From NCBI GenBank assembly GCA_012031955.1, contig JAAURZ010000009.1, forward strand, positions 1 through 13,454: a stretch of DNA of 13,454 bases, given 5' to 3'. The notes below the pieces were generated by a model. That model had not been told where the DNA came from, did not search any database, and worked only from the letters and a program-made list of their open reading frames with translations. This DNA is from Bacteroidia bacterium (GTDB taxonomy: Bacteria > Bacteroidota > Bacteroidia > Cytophagales > Cyclobacteriaceae). A program made the position numbers and the translations under genes. Every line of letters begins with the position of its first letter. Position 1 is the first letter of the stretch. Shown here one piece after another: positions 4,681 through 13,454 of the stretch.

Positions 4681-7650
4681 TTCGTAGACGTGTTAATGAA
4701 AAGTACTTTACGGGCTACGGTACCTGAACCGGTGTTGACTTGAATCAGGTAAATACCGGATGGCAACCCAAGTTGCAGCAGATCAACTTCAATGGAATTG
4801 GAATTGATTGTTGCGCGACTCCATACTGTTTCTCCCGTCGCGTTGAGCAATTGAATGTTGCCGATAGTGCGGCGGCTCATCACTGTTGTGCGCGCGCTGG
4901 TTGGGTTAGGGAATGTGATGACGTCGTCGACTGACTGCTCGATCGCCACACCCGTAACCTGGTCGACAGTGACGATTACCTGATCGGGTTCACTGGAAAG
5001 TGTGCTGTTGCTTACAACAAGCGTGAGCAGGTATTCGCCAAACAAGTCGGGTGTAAACACGATGGCCTGCGTGTCGGTCGAGCCGAGCGCGGCCGCACTG
5101 CCAACAGGCTTGTCTGTCAATGTCCACTGGTAGGTGAGTTCTGTGCCTGCAGGATTGTAGCTGTTCTCTCCGGAGAAGTGGAGCACAGCACCGGCAGATG
5201 CATGCAAGTCGGGCCCCGCGTTGGCGATGGGTGCAGTAATTTCAGTATCAAATTTCAACTTGAACGCTACCGCGTGCGAAAATGTCGGCAACGTGAAAGG
5301 CGTGGCATGCGGGTAGGCGGTCAATGTAGTGTCGGACGTTGCGCCCGTTACTGCGTCGTAGAACGTGGCATTGTAGTGTGCCGGCGGCAGGCCGGCGACT
5401 GTGAGGCTTGCCGTGGCTATGTTATTCACAAAAGAGGGATGGTATGCAACGCCATAAAAATTTTGGTTGCTGCGAAAACCAACACCCGTCAGAGAGGCGG
5501 CGTTCAGCTTGGCGTCAATCGGCCAATTCGCCAACGCGCCCTCGGCGGCAAAGTCTTCGCCTTCCAGGTAGGCGGCGGGCGTTTCAAAAAGCGCGCCCCA
5601 AACCGGGTCGGTATAGTTGTCCCACTTCCACATTATATGGGGCACGCGCGACATGATGCCCGTCCAGATAGCGATGCGCTGTGCGTCGAATGGCACGTCG
5701 GCGGTTGATACATTCAACCCATATTCTCCGTTGATTACGGCCTTGTTGACCAGTATGCCGAGCAGGTTCTTATCCTGCTCCGTCTGCTCGGAAAGCAGAT
5801 TGGTATTGTAAAGATGATATTGCAGTATATCCATATGGTTGAGTCCGTCCATCGCTTCCAGTTGGGTTTGATCGGAACTGGTTGTCACCGGGTGACTGAA
5901 GGCGTCGATTGACTTGATGTAAGCGCTCATTTCATCGTGCCAGTCGATAACGCCGGCCTTCCATTGCGAAGTCTGCATAGGATGAAAACCGGTGAAGTTC
6001 ACTTCGTTGAACAGTTCCCACGCAAACAGATGCGTTGCATAGCCCCACCGTGCTACGATGTAACGCAGCAGTTTTTTCGTGTGCGCGCGGGCTGTGCATT
6101 GTAGAAATATTGTTCGGCGGTAGTCAACGGCCCACCGTTTGGCCGCATTTGGTACGGGTTGTCATTCCAGTTGGAGTCTACGTTTCTGAAACATGCCATG
6201 CTGAAAGATCGTCATCTGCAAATAGACTCCGAGCGACGCGCACAAGTCCATGATGCTGTCCTGCTCCGCTGCCGCCTGCTGACTGTACCTGCCCAGGCCT
6301 TCATAAAAGCTGACGCCTGATTTCCATTCAAGGCCCTGCCTGTCGAATGGAACTTGCCAGTACCGCACGAAGTTGGCTGCCCCTGCCGACTGGTTGGTAA
6401 GTATGGTATTGTATTGAGTAGTTGAACCCCAGCCTGCATTGATGCCCAGCGGCACATACGGTTGGCCTGTGGTGTGTCGATAGTGTTGCGGCTCAGTTTC
6501 ATCGCGTTGTATGAAGCCTTTTTCCTCGCCTGCCGTGAAAGTCGTTTCAAAAGGTTGCGTGCTTGTTACGCCTTCCGCATCCGTGAGTTGCAATACAACA
6601 GTGTGCAGCCCTGTCTGTTCTGAAGTAAAGCGCAACATCCAGCATGAAAGCGATCCGTCAACGCTCCATTGATCGCCAGCCGCGCTATAGCTGCCCTTCT
6701 CGAAAAAAAAGCAAGGAACAGTGATGGTGCTCTCATCGGGCAACGTGATGAGCGCATCTACGCTCACTTCGTCGGGGTCATATACATTGGCGTAGGTCTG
6801 TGTCAACAGGAAACCGATTTCGACTTTGCTATAGGTCACAGCCGGTGTGAACTGGGTGATCGCTCCAATCCTTCCTGATGCTGGTTGTACGGATACATAC
6901 CAACTCCTGGTCGCCTGCTTGCCCTCGTTGTCGGTAATCCTCAATGCGACCTTGAAAATTCCATCATTGTCGTAGACATGATCTACAGACTCGCCCACAT
7001 CGGCTGTTCCATCTCCAAAGTCCCACTCATGGCTGACAATGCTGCCGTCGGGGTCGTAAGATTCGCTCGCGTCGAATACAGCTGTGGCGCCAGCAACCAC
7101 AGGATTGGGGATGGTTGAAACTTCTATAACAGGTTCACCATTGGGAGAAAGTGAATTGCTGAGCGCGAAATCGTCGATGTACACATCGGCAGGCTGCGTG
7201 TTATCCACAGCAGCATTGATCTCAAGGCGAGTGAATGGCTGGTCTTTGATCGAAGAAACATCCAGCACACATTCCGTCCATGTATTGGGAGCAGGCATAA
7301 AGTTATATGCCGGCGCCCAGTTTTCGAGTATCACCGCGGTTCCGTTCACGACTTTCACATAGACGCGGCCGGCGGCGCCAGCGCGCAGCTTGAACGTGAG
7401 CCGGTCATTTTTGCCTATGTTTTTCGCGGAAGCGAATCCCAGGTAGATGGCGTGCCAGTTGCCTGCGGGCTTCAGGTAGTATGCCGCGTTGGCACTCACA
7501 TTCCCGGTCATGTCAGGGTTGGGTCGCACTTCGGCACCTGTCGGCGTGAGCGACGGCGAAGTAGCCCGGCGTTTCAAAATCAGCCAGCACTTGCGCCACA
7601 CCGGTGGTGCACACAACCAGGGTCGCCAGTACAGTCAGCCATGTATTCAT
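4677..7650 (-). CDS. Multidomain GH-A (GH5-like) glycanase with T9SS tail
   Basis: A secreted polysaccharide hydrolase of about 990 aa after repair of three single-base shifts (extra T near 7558, extra A near 6190, missing G near 6087). Domains in order: signal peptide (MNTWLTVLATLVVCTTGVAQ); a carbohydrate-binding-like beta-sandwich (35-165, ending 'VYIDDFALS'); a PKD domain (173-255, 'HEWDFGDG'); a DUF5060-like sandwich (258-375); a TIM-barrel catalytic domain (385-740); a second PKD/Ig-like domain (805-895); and a T9SS type A sorting domain (910-990, 'FPNPTSARTTV', 'LPSGIYLIQV'). Clan GH-A catalysis is indicated by 'FAWELFNEV' (acid/base E549) and 'VINGEYG' (nucleophile E642). Beta-mannanase or cellulase activity fits; its GH26 partner favours mannan. 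The ATG at 7650 restores the signal peptide, which a frameshift hides. It is the first gene of a three-gene operon. Confidence 0.86.
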
Positions 7651-7720
7651 TCAAGATAAAATTTTTATAAAGCAGTAATGGCTGTGAACAAACGTTGCCA
7701 CGTGCCGCTTTGGGTTCTGT

Positions 7721-7728
7721 CAAAAATA
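7721..7728 (-). promoter_or_regulatory. Candidate -7 promoter box for mannan operon
   Basis: Read on the - strand this is TATTTTTG, a match to the TAnnTTTG -7 element of Bacteroidota promoters. It lies about 70 bases upstream of the glycanase start at 7650. No TTG/TTTG -33 element is found at the expected 17-23 bp upstream, so the call is weak. It is the only match noticed in the 163-bp gap between the Asp-box gene and the operon. Confidence 0.35.
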
Positions 7729-7813
7729 AGGCGGCTGTGTGGTTGCATAAGCAGGTGCTAACGGAGAGTTAACATCTTGTGACGTATTTGGAAACCGATG
7801 CGTCGGTCCGTCG

Positions 7814-9128
7814 CTACTTGGCAGGACTGTCTGCTGCCTTCGCGAGGTCGTCATGCTTGATAATGGCGATCATCACACTCGTCTTCCTGCCGTCCATGCG
7901 CGTCCATATAGGCGCGATGATGCCCTTGTGGGCGGCAATGTTGTTGTAGTCGCCGAAGAACACGTCGGCGGTGGGTGTGAATGGAGAGTCACTGATCTTC
8001 ACGTTTTTGAAGGAAGCTCCGCGTCGACGGAGAAGGCTATGTACACGTCTGTCCGGTTGTCGTCGTAGTCGCGGCGGTCGTAATACACGATGTAGACAAA
8101 GCCAGTGGTTTGGTCTACCGCGAGCCACGGCAGGAACTGATGCTTGCCCGGCTCATCGTTGTTGATGCGCATGGGTGTCGACCAGTTGTCGCCGTAGTTG
8201 TGCGAGCGGATAAACCAGATGTCGGTGTCATCGGATCCGTTGCGCTGGTCGGCGTACACCAGGTAAAGGCTTCCCTTGTAGCGGTCGTCGGCATTATCGA
8301 TCATCAGCACAGGCATGCCGTTGCAGCGCGTAAGGCCGGGAATATCCATGGCCCAACCCCCAACCTGGTCGGCAATTTCAATGTCGTTGGTGAGCCACAT
8401 CTTACCCTTGTCGAATGAGCGGTCCAGGAAAATTTTCTGATTCATAGCCCACGCCACGAATATTTTACCATCGTCGGTCACACCCGGCACGGCGCCTTCG
8501 GTGGTTTGGTCGTCGTCGAGGCAATTGCCGGAAAGTTGGTTGAGCTGAATCGGATCACTCCACTTCTTTCCGTCGCCGGACATTGACAGCATGATGTTGC
8601 TCTTGTCGTTAGGGTCCTCACTTCCGTACTTGTCGAACTGCGTCCAGGTCACCACGAGGTCTCCGCTTTTGGGGTGTACTGCAACCCAGGGTTTGTCCTG
8701 GTCTTTTGGCGGGTTGTGCCCGGTGAATCCGCCATCGCTCCATGTGTGGCCATTGTCTTTCGATCCCTGGCATACGATCCTGTCGAGCCAGTCTTCGTCG
8801 CGTCCGCCACCGCCCGGGTTGGAAAGGTGAAAGTTGTAGAAGTTGCCTTTTTTGTCAGACACCAGCACCGGGTCGCCTGCGGGGCCGAAAGAACTTTCAA
8901 TTTGCGTCGTCCTCCAGTTCTCGCCCATGTCTTCCGACACATATATGTTGTTGAGTACAGAAGCAGCCACAATGTTGTTCGGGTTTTGAGGTTGATGGCG
9001 ATCGAAGGTTCACAGGGCTGGTAGCGACGGACCGTGTCGCCTTCATCAAGTTTGATATTCTTAAACTGCGCGACGGCACAAAAGGAAGACAGACTGAGAA
9101 GCAGGGAAATGAAAGAGGTCTTATTCAT
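7814..9128 (-). CDS. Secreted sialidase-fold (Asp-box repeat) protein
   Basis: About 438 aa after restoring two missing bases (an A in the run at 8984-8987, and a G near 8019-8023). The product starts with a signal peptide ([21 protein letters not shown]) and folds as a beta-propeller, judging by at least six Asp-box-like motifs: 'SEDMGENW', 'SKDNGHTW', 'SGDGKKW', 'SFDKGKMW', 'SHNYGDNW' and 'SVDGGASF', each in a blade. Propellers of this kind occur in exo-sialidases and many other sugar-binding or sugar-cleaving proteins. The FRIP arginine motif and the arginine triad of GH33 are not evident, so sialidase activity should not be assumed. The C terminus has no T9SS or lipoprotein signal, so the product is probably periplasmic or secreted. 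It lies upstream of the mannan operon on the same strand with a 163-bp gap, so it may be regulated separately. Confidence 0.8.
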
Positions 9129-9150
9129 GGACAAACTTGAGTAACGGATT

Positions 9151-9183
9151 CGAAAATAAGGCTTTAGACATTGTATTTGCAAA
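9151..9183 (-). promoter_or_regulatory. Candidate promoter of the Asp-box gene
   Basis: On the - strand TTTG (9183-9180) is followed after 21 bp by TATTTTCG (9158-9151). This resembles the Bacteroidota TTTG / TAnnTTTG promoter with one mismatch in the -7 box. It would start transcription some 15-20 bases before the ATG at 9128, giving a short leader. The match is suggestive only. Confidence 0.38.
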
Positions 9184-9238
9184 CCCTACATGCGCATGGC
9201 CAGGTTTTTCGCACGCCGGCCTTGTTAACATTTTGTCG

Positions 9239-9246
9239 TATATTTG
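9239..9246 (+). promoter_or_regulatory. Candidate -7 promoter box for trhO operon
   Basis: TATATTTG matches TAnnTTTG exactly and sits 38 bases before the trhO ATG at 9284, a plausible leader length. The nearest upstream TTG (9222-9224) is only 14 bp away, shorter than the usual 17-23 bp, so the -33 part is doubtful. Together with the opposite-facing candidate at 9151-9183 it makes this a divergent promoter region. Confidence 0.42.
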
Positions 9247-9283
9247 GCGCTTATTTGGTTTTTCCTGCAAAAGAACCGGTATT

Positions 9284-10311
9284 ATGTCGCTCTACAACAA
9301 GATTGAAGGCAAGGTCCTGAAAGAAAAGTTACTATCTGCGCCAACCAACGGGCGCATTACGCTTTCATTTTATAAGTATCATCGTATAGAAAACCCGGAG
9401 TCATTCAGGCACTCGCTATACCGCGGACTGGATGAGTTGGGTGTGATGGGCCGCATCTATGTGGCCAACGAAGGCATCAACGCACAGATAAGCGTGCCAA
9501 CTGACCGGGTGGACGATTTCAGGAATTATCTCAACAGCATCCCGTTCCTGACAGGCATTCGGCTCAATGTCGCCGTAGACGACGATGGAAAGTCGTTCTT
9601 CAAGTTAAAAATTCTCGTGCGTCACAAGATCGTGGCCGATGGCCTGAACGACGAGTCCTTCGATGTGACCGATTCGGGTGTGCACCTGAATGCACGCGAC
9701 TTCAATCAACTCGCGGCCAATCCCGACACGGTGATCGTTGACATGCGCAACCACTACGAAAGCGAAGTAGGACATTTCAAGCACGCAATCTGCCCCGATG
9801 TGGATACATTCCGCGATTCCTTGCCTGTGGTCGTGAAAATGCTGGAGGACAAGAAAGACAAAAACATTGTGATGTACTGCACCGGCGGCATTCGTTGCGA
9901 AAAAGCCAGCGCCTGGATGAAGCACAATGGTTTCAAGCAGGTGTTTCAATTAAACGGAGGCATTATCGAGTATGCCAGGCAGGTGAAGGCGGAAGGTCTT
10001 GAAACAAATTCGTCGGCAAGAACTTCGTGTTCGACGAACGGCTGGGCGAAAGAATTTCAGACGACATCATTAGCGCGTGCCACCAGTGTGGCAAACCGTG
10101 CGACGATCACACCAACTGCAAAAACGACGGCTGCCACTTGTTATTTATTCAATGCCGCGAATGCGCGGAGAAATACGCTGGTTGCTGCTCCGACAATTGC
10201 AAGGATATTATTCAACTTCCGGAAGAGGCGCAGCGAACCCTTCGCAGCGGCGTGAACCTGGGGCGACAGGTTTTTAAAAAAGGGCGGGCTAAAAGACACT
10301 TACAGTCATGA
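9284..10311 (+). CDS. trhO: TrhO, tRNA uridine-34 hydroxylase (rhodanese family)
   Basis: Oxygen-dependent tRNA U34 hydroxylase of the YceA/UPF0176 family, which makes 5-hydroxyuridine at the wobble position in the cytosol. The restored protein is 342 aa. An N-terminal ferredoxin-like domain ('[15 protein letters not shown]', 57-70) precedes a rhodanese domain with '[17 protein letters not shown]' (152-168) and the catalytic loop '[15 protein letters not shown]' with C199. A cysteine-rich C-terminal tail follows ('[14 protein letters not shown]', '[12 protein letters not shown]'), suggestive of a metal site. One missing A at 10002-10004 splits the gene; with it restored the junction reads [18 protein letters not shown]. 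The ATG at 9284 is chosen because [12 protein letters not shown] begins the family; an earlier ATG at 9137 would run through the promoter. The stop overlaps the mogA start (ATGA). Confidence 0.92.
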
Positions 10312-10838
10312 GCATCCGCATCGGCATTATTAACGTTTCCGATCGCGCAAGCCAGGGCATTTACGAAGACCTGCCGGGCAAAGCGATTGCCGAGGTGCTG
10401 AGCGAATACATAACCAGCGTGTGGGAAAGAGAGTATGCCGTAATTCCCGACGAGCAGGCACTGATAGAGGCCACCTTGCGGGATATGGCCGACAATAAGA
10501 ACTGTTGCCTGATTGTGACCTCGGGAGGAACCGGCCCGGCGAAACGCGACGTAACGCCGGAGGCAACCGAGGCCGTATGCAACAAAATGATGCCGGGTTT
10601 TGGAGAGCAGATGCGAGCGGTCAGTTTGCAATATGTGCCCACGGCCATATTGTCGAGGCAGGCGGCGGGCGTGCGCGGCAAGACGCTCATCATCAATCTA
10701 CCCGGCAAGCCGAAGGCCATCCGGCAGTGCCTGGAAGCCGTTTTTCCAGCCATCCCATATTGCATTGACCTGCTGGAAGGACCGTTTATCGAGTGTAATG
10801 ATCAAAAAATAACCATTTTTCGTCCACAATCAGTATAA
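10308..10838 (+). CDS. mogA: MogA, molybdopterin adenylyltransferase
   Basis: A 176-aa cytosolic enzyme of the MogA/MoaB family that adenylylates molybdopterin before molybdenum insertion in cofactor synthesis. Visible motifs: the beta-strand start '[15 protein letters not shown]' (3-17), the MPT-binding block '[16 protein letters not shown]' (71-86), '[19 protein letters not shown]', and the end 'LLEGPFIE'. Length and intactness fit the MogA subgroup. The paralogue MoaB is a possible alternative, but the 'SDRAS.G...D..G' opening and PGKP segment favour MogA. The start overlaps the trhO stop by 4 nt, so the two are likely co-transcribed and translationally coupled. No other molybdenum-cofactor gene is present in the window. 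Confidence 0.9.
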   Translation: MSIRIGIINVSDRASQGIYEDLPGKAIAEVLSEYITSVWEREYAVIPDEQALIEATLRDMADNKNCCLIVTSGGTGPAKRDVTPEATEAVCNKMMPGFGEQMRAVSLQYVPTAILSRQAAGVRGKTLIINLPGKPKAIRQCLEAVFPAIPYCIDLLEGPFIECNDQKITIFRPQSV

Positions 10839-10851
10839 TTGCAAGTTTGCT

Positions 10852-11831
10852 ATGGCACGAATCAAGTACTATTACGACACCGAGACCTGTAAGTACGAGC
10901 GGGTCAAGACCAAAACCAGCGACGTGGTGCTGAACGCACTGGGCATTCTTTCGCTTACTGTCGTGCTGGCTATGGGTATCGTTGTTATCGGCGGCAACTA
11001 CTTCCCCTCTCCCAAAGAACTTGTGTTGCAAAATCAATTGAAAGAGCAGCAATACGAAATCGACGACCTCAACACCGACGTCAACAATCTGACTGACATA
11101 CTCACCGGCATCGAAAACCGCGACGACAATATTTATCGCGCCGTGCTCGGTGCCGAACCCATCGACAAGACCGTGCGCAACGCCGGCATCGGTGGCGCCG
11201 AACGGTATGCGAGCCTACGCGAAAAGGACATCATCGACAAAGAAGACATCATCAACTGCATGAGCGCGTCGACAAGTTGCGCAGAAAACTTTACATCGAG
11301 TCAAAGTCGCAGGATGAGGTAGTGCAACTCGCTGAAAAGAAAGAAAAATTGTATGCCGCTATCCCGGCTATTCAACCGATCTCCAACAAACAACTGGTGG
11401 CCCTGGCTTCCGGCTTCGGTGTGCGCATTCACCCGGTGTACAAAGTGAAAAAGATGCACACGGGTATCGACTTTGCCGCGCCCATCGGCACGCCCATTTA
11501 TGCAACGGCAGACGGTGTTGTGGAATCGGTGGATGTGAAGTTCAGCGGTTACGGCAAGATGGTGGAAATAGACCACGGCTTTGGATACCATACACGCTAT
11601 GCGCACATGCATGAATTCGCCGTGCGCAAAGGACAGAACATCAAGCGCGGCGAGTTGATCGGCTACGTAGGCAACACAGGACTCTCCACCGCTCCGCACC
11701 TGCACTACGAAGTATTGCTCAATCGTACACAGATCAACCCGGTGCACTACTTCTTCAACGACCTCACGCCGTCGGAGTACGAAAAGATTGTCGAGCTTTC
11801 GAGTATCGAGAACCAATCGCTCGGAATGTAA
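10852..11831 (+). CDS. Membrane-anchored M23 family metallopeptidase
   Basis: A peptidoglycan endopeptidase of the LytM/M23 type or a regulator of one, about 326 aa when a missing G near 11262 is restored. A short cytoplasmic N terminus leads to one transmembrane helix (about 25-47, 'LGILSLTVVLAMGIVVI'), then a coiled coil (55-90). The C-terminal M23 domain has the zinc ligands H203 and D207 in 'MHTGIDFAAP', the 'RYAHMHEF' segment, and the HxH motif 'APHLHYE' (H283, H285). All catalytic residues are present, so activity against cell-wall cross-links in the periplasm is expected. The frameshift falls in the linker, where 'INCMERVDKLRRKLY' is recovered. It begins 13 nt after mogA and is followed by a terminator, so it is probably the last gene of the trhO-mogA transcript. 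Similar coiled-coil M23 proteins are common in the phylum. Confidence 0.9.
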
Positions 11832-11856
11832 ATACATTCGTTACGACTTGCTCACG

Positions 11857-11882
11857 AGCCTTCTTCGGAAGGCTTTATTTTT
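11857..11882 (+). terminator. Intrinsic terminator after the M23 peptidase gene
   Basis: A perfect 7-bp stem AGCCTTC/GAAGGCT (11857-11863 and 11868-11874) closes on a TTCG tetraloop and is followed by TTATTTTT. It lies 26 bases past the peptidase stop. The T-rich tail also contains TATTTTTG (11876-11883), which resembles a -7 box and could serve the next gene, but no -33 element is correctly spaced. Confidence 0.88.
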
Positions 11883-11964
11883 GCACACCCCATAAAGATG
11901 GTGAAACACGATTTTTTTCTCTGCAATTGAGTAACTTAATACTTCTAAAAACAAACCCTAAACC

Positions 11965-12904
11965 ATGAACCGGCGACTGTTGCTCGTTCCTCTCCTCTGT
12001 GTTACTACCGTATTCGCTTTTTCGCAGGGCTGCAGCGACGCGGGCTTCTGCACCATGGGCGCCATGAAACCTGACCAGCCCTTCAACAAGAAGATTGACT
12101 TCAGACTGCGGTCTATGGAAATTAGCTTGTATCGGGCTACCACTACCACCACAGCAAAAATTCTGGTGGCCACCGCCGACCTGGGCTTCAGTTTCACACA
12201 AAGAACATCCATACAAGTGAAGATACCCTACCTGGCCGCCAGCGGAAACCTGGGGAGCACCTCCGGGCTTAGCGACATCTCCTTATGCCTTACGCGCAAC
12301 GTGTGGAGCACAGACAAATTCGACATCAACTTTTCGGTCGGTGGAAAAATTCCTACCAACAAGTCTAACATTCAGACCGATGGTCGCAGCTTCCCTATGT
12401 ACTATCAGACTAGCCTGGGTACATATGATCTCATACTGGGCGGATCGTTCATCAATCGCAATTGGCTGTTCGCGGTCGGCGTGCAGCATCCGTTCAACAA
12501 GAATGAAAACGGCTTCCAGTGGAAGGACTGGTATCCACCCATCTACAAAGATTCGGCTTATATCGAAGAGCACAGCCAGGCCCTTGAGTTGAAACGCGGA
12601 ACCGATGTGATGATCCGCGTGGAACGTAATTTCCGATTCTCGCGCTTCAACTTCACAGTAGGCATGTTGCCGATCTACCGCGTAGCGAACGACGAAATCA
12701 CCGACCCGGAAACCGGCGAACGGATCAAGCCAGAAGGCGCAAAAGGTCTGGACACTTTCTGCGATCGTTACGGCGGGCTACAGCTTCAACGTGCGCTCCA
12801 GCGTGCGACTGCTGGTAGGAAATAAAATTGTGCAACGGGATGTAAACCCGGATGGGCTAACACGTGAACTGGTAACCACTTTGAGCTATTGCTATAGATT
12901 CTAG
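11965..12904 (+). CDS. Outer-membrane beta-barrel-like protein
   Basis: A secreted protein of about 312 aa, function unknown. The signal peptide (MNRRLLLVPLLCVTTVFAFSQ) is followed by 'GCSDAGFCTMGAMKP', a two-cysteine motif that I believe recurs in related Bacteroidota proteins. The rest is alternating beta-strand sequence with aromatic strand ends ('SIQVKIPYLAA', 'FDINFSVGGKIP', 'WLFAVGVQHPF', 'FNFTVGMLPIYRV'). This suggests a beta-barrel in the outer membrane, perhaps a transporter or channel. A one-base shift near 12755-12759 diverts the frame to an early stop at 12825. In the corrected frame it continues 'SAIVTAGYSFNVRSSVRLLV' and ends '...LVTTLSYCYRF' at the TAG at 12902-12904, a final aromatic residue as expected for an outer-membrane barrel. 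It is not a clear lipoprotein, because the residue three before Cys is Ser. Confidence 0.68.
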
Positions 12905-13009
12905 CACATAAATAAAATGAGCATTAAGAGAACTGTACCCGACGGGATGTTAATAGCACTACTCTCCAGATGCGAATTCCATGTGTCCATTAGAGTCAAT
13001 TATTAACAT

Positions 13010-13454
13010 ATGAAACGTACGCTCTTACTATCCCTGATACTTATTTTTGCTGCCCGCATTTTGGACAGACTCCAACGGTACTGCTGAAGACCGCCGACAA
13101 TCTGCTGCTTGATTCAAAGTACCCGGAAACGATCAACCTTGTAGACAAGAATCTGGCAAACCTGAAAGAACCTGGCGACAAAATACTTTTCCAGGTGAAA
13201 AAGGCAGAAGCACTAATCCGCTCATCGCGCTATGAAGAAGCCGGGCAGTTGCTGACCGTGTTGAACGAAGAGGCGGCCAGGCAACGCGACAAAGACTTTC
13301 TCGGTGGCATGGTAGTCTCATCAACCGGCTTTCTCTCGCTCAACATGGGTCGCGGCGACCGGGCGCTTGAGTTGTCGCAGGAGGCCGTTGCCATGATTGA
13401 CCGCTCAGGAAAAAGGAACACCGCCGACGGCGCGCAAGTGTTGAGCAACCTCGG
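13010..13454 (+). CDS. Secreted TPR-like protein, 3' end beyond window
   Basis: Start of a protein that runs off the window. The ATG at 13010 opens a signal peptide (MKRTLLLSLILIFAA) whose frame stops early. One missing C in the CCC run at 13053-13055 joins it to a frame open to the edge, giving 'PHFGQTPTVLLKTADNLLL' and about 130 further residues. These are paired amphipathic helices with TPR-like spacing: 'SKYPETINLVDKNLANL', 'KKAEALIRSSRYEEAGQLL', 'GFLSLNMGRGDRALELSQEA'. Such proteins are often the periplasmic sensor part of a histidine kinase or a CHAT-domain protein, but the C-terminal part is not visible, so no function is given. It follows the beta-barrel gene by 105 bases with no terminator seen between, so co-transcription is possible. 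Confidence 0.6.

Noticed and set aside
9137..9283. N-terminal extension of trhO from the ATG at 9137
   Set aside because: The extension lacks family similarity and covers a good TATATTTG promoter box; the conserved protein begins at 9284.
9990..10030. Programmed frameshifting in trhO
   Set aside because: No slippery heptamer or downstream structure is evident, and similar one-base losses occur in many unrelated genes here, so error is simpler.
11876..11883. TATTTTTG as promoter for the beta-barrel gene
   Set aside because: It is part of the terminator T-tract, and the only upstream TTG is about 25 bp away.

Overview
The window looks like a chromosomal segment of a Bacteroidota bacterium, probably of the Cytophagales/Chitinophagales type. 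This is inferred from a C-terminal type IX secretion (T9SS) sorting domain on a secreted glycanase, signal peptides ending in 'AQ', TAnnTTTG-like -7 promoter boxes, few Shine-Dalgarno sequences, and a short cupin/phosphomannose-isomerase-like protein typical of the phylum. No species is claimed.

Layout. (1) Positions 1-2517 (+ strand) are an AT-richer polymorphic-toxin/immunity array. It holds an Imm52-like immunity gene, a decayed toxin tip with a small putative immunity gene, then a GC-richer shard of toxin linker leading into a second, related toxin tip, followed by a larger immunity protein built from two copies of what looks like the same domain. (2) Positions 2518-2932 carry no convincing gene but contain a 41-bp tandem repeat with inverted arms. 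(3) Positions 2933-7650 (- strand) form a mannan-use operon read right to left: a ~990-aa multidomain clan GH-A glycanase with a T9SS tail, a GH26 beta-mannanase whose start overlaps its stop (ATGA), and a cupin resembling type II mannose-6-phosphate isomerase. (4) Positions 7814-9128 (- strand) encode a secreted sialidase-fold (Asp-box) protein. (5) Positions 9284-11831 (+ strand) encode TrhO (tRNA U34 hydroxylase), MogA (molybdopterin adenylyltransferase) and a membrane-anchored M23 peptidase, closed by a strong hairpin terminator. (6) Positions 11965-13454 (+ strand) encode an outer-membrane beta-barrel-like protein and the start of a secreted TPR-like protein that runs off the edge.

Sequence quality matters for every call. 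At least nine single-base shifts interrupt otherwise well-conserved genes, many in homopolymers or doublets (near 6087, 6190, 7558, 8021, 8985, 10003, 11262, 12757 and 13054). The pattern fits uncorrected indels in a draft or long-read assembly better than mass pseudogenisation, so these genes are annotated here at full restored length. The toxin region carries a denser cluster of shifts, which may be real decay.

The most novel material is the toxin/immunity array: two diverged members of one toxin-tip family that I could not name, each followed directly by a member of what looks like one immunity family.
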